The notes beneath the pieces were generated by a model. That model had not been told where the DNA came from and did no database searches. It was given only the letters and a program-made list of their open reading frames with translations. The position numbers were made by a program, and so were the translations under genes. 14,572 nucleotides of DNA from positions 1-14,572 of the forward strand of contig JBDRGO010000087.1 of NCBI GenBank assembly GCA_043817715.1, read 5' to 3'. Below, one piece after another: positions 14,184 to 14,572 of the stretch; positions within the stretch are counted from its first letter, which is position 1; every line of letters begins with the position of its first letter. This stretch comes from JAFGBZ01 sp043817715 (lineage in GTDB: Archaea > Iainarchaeota > Iainarchaeia > Iainarchaeales > JAFGBZ01).

Positions 14184-14459
14184 ATGGCAGAAGAAAATAA
14201 TGTGGTTTTCATTGGAAAAAAAGGCGCAATGGCCTATGTTTTGGCTGTTGTAACCCAGATGAATGAAGGCAATTCAGTGGTTGTTTTGAAGGCAAGAGGA
14301 AAAGCGATTTCACGCGCAGTTGATGTTGCGGAAATAGTCAAAAACAAATTCATTCAGAGCATCAAAGTAGAAGATATTGCAATTTCCACTGAAGACATTA
14401 CAGCAGAAAGCGGAGACATATTAAAGGTATCAGCAATCGAAATCACTTTGAGAAAATAA
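14184..14459 (+). CDS. alba: Alba, DNA/RNA-binding chromatin protein
   Basis: A 91-residue Alba-family protein, a dimeric nucleic-acid-binding architectural protein of archaea. The family pattern is strong: VVFIGKKGAMAYVLAVVTQMNEG, VVLKARGKAISRAVDVAEIVKNKF and the C-terminal strand ILKVSAIEITLRK. In the first basic loop it reads KKGAMAY where many homologues have KPVMNY-like sequence; the Lys pair is kept. The start is decided by GGAGGT, seven bases before the ATG at 14184; upstream in-frame ATGs at 14136 and 14145 precede that site and are not used. A stem-loop terminator follows the stop. Confidence 0.96.
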   Translation: MAEENNVVFIGKKGAMAYVLAVVTQMNEGNSVVVLKARGKAISRAVDVAEIVKNKFIQSIKVEDIAISTEDITAESGDILKVSAIEITLRK

Positions 14460-14462
14460 ACC

Positions 14463-14494
14463 AAAAGAAAAACTTGATTTTTTGTTTTTCTTTT
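14463..14494 (+). terminator. Stem-loop terminator after alba
   Basis: AAAAGAAAAAC (14463-14473) pairs perfectly over 11 bp with GTTTTTCTTTT (14484-14494) around a 10-base loop, directly followed by further T runs. It lies four bases after the alba stop and just before the end of the convergent gene, whose transcript would also carry the A-rich complement. Confidence 0.6.
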
Positions 14495-14501
14495 CTTTTT
14501 T

Positions 14502-14572
14502 TTATTTTTTTATTTCTTCAACAAATTCTTTTATTTTTTCTTCAAATTCGTTTTTCTTTACTTTTTCTGCCT
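14502..14572 (-). CDS. C-terminal end of an unidentified gene, truncated by the window
   Basis: The minus strand reads an open frame from the window edge to a TAA at 14502-14504: AEKVKKNEFEEKIKEFVEEI and two final Lys. The regular Glu/Lys spacing fits a C-terminal amphipathic helix. It is convergent with alba and separated from it by the stem-loop. Too little is present to name it. Confidence 0.5.
   Translation of the reverse strand, partial: AEKVKKNEFEEKIKEFVEEIKK

Overview
The window is a stretch of archaeal chromosome. It encodes the archaeal information-processing set: transcription factor TFB, ribosomal proteins eL33 (L35Ae) and eS8, a histone, Alba, a Hef-type helicase/nuclease, the KEOPS subunit Cgi121, Sec61 beta and deoxyhypusine synthase. 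The DNA is strongly AT-rich. Genes are compact, Arg is mostly AGA/AGG, and start regions mix TATA-driven leaderless-type spacing with short Shine-Dalgarno motifs. A bacterial-type leucyl-tRNA synthetase core together with ScpB would suit a DPANN-type archaeon with transferred bacterial genes, but no 16S rRNA is present and I cannot fix the phylum.

Layout. 1-2915: 5'-truncated leuS, then scpB, both on +. 2914-3564: rnhB on -, tail to tail with scpB. 3565-3916: a divergent intergenic region packed with at least eight short perfect or near-perfect hairpins and flanked by a 17-bp direct repeat. 3917-4669: eL33, a very short ORF with an antitoxin-like tail, and a winged-helix regulator, all on +. 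4707-6297: tfb and eS8 on -. 6339-7312: cgi121 and an unrecognised gene joined by an ATGA overlap, on +. 7346-9601: hef on -. 9602-9979: a gene-free, T-rich region leading to the histone gene (9980-10192, +). 10261-10758: an orphan gene whose start is unclear. 10794-14063: a membrane-anchored GATase1-like protein (-), sec61 beta (+), deoxyhypusine synthase (-) and a second membrane-anchored GATase1-like protein (+). 14184-14459: alba, with a stem-loop terminator, meeting the last codons of a convergent gene that leaves the window.

Most genes are housekeeping: translation (LeuRS, eL33, eS8, the tRNA t6A pathway through Cgi121, hypusine formation on aIF5A), transcription (TFB), chromosome upkeep (ScpB, RNase HII, Hef, histone, Alba) and secretion (Sec61 beta). 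The parts least explained by known genes are the hairpin cluster at 3615-3865, the pair of envelope GATase1-like proteins around sec61 beta and dys, the 20-bp perfect palindrome at 13131-13150, the unknown partner gene of cgi121, and the orphan gene with a probable non-canonical start near 10261.
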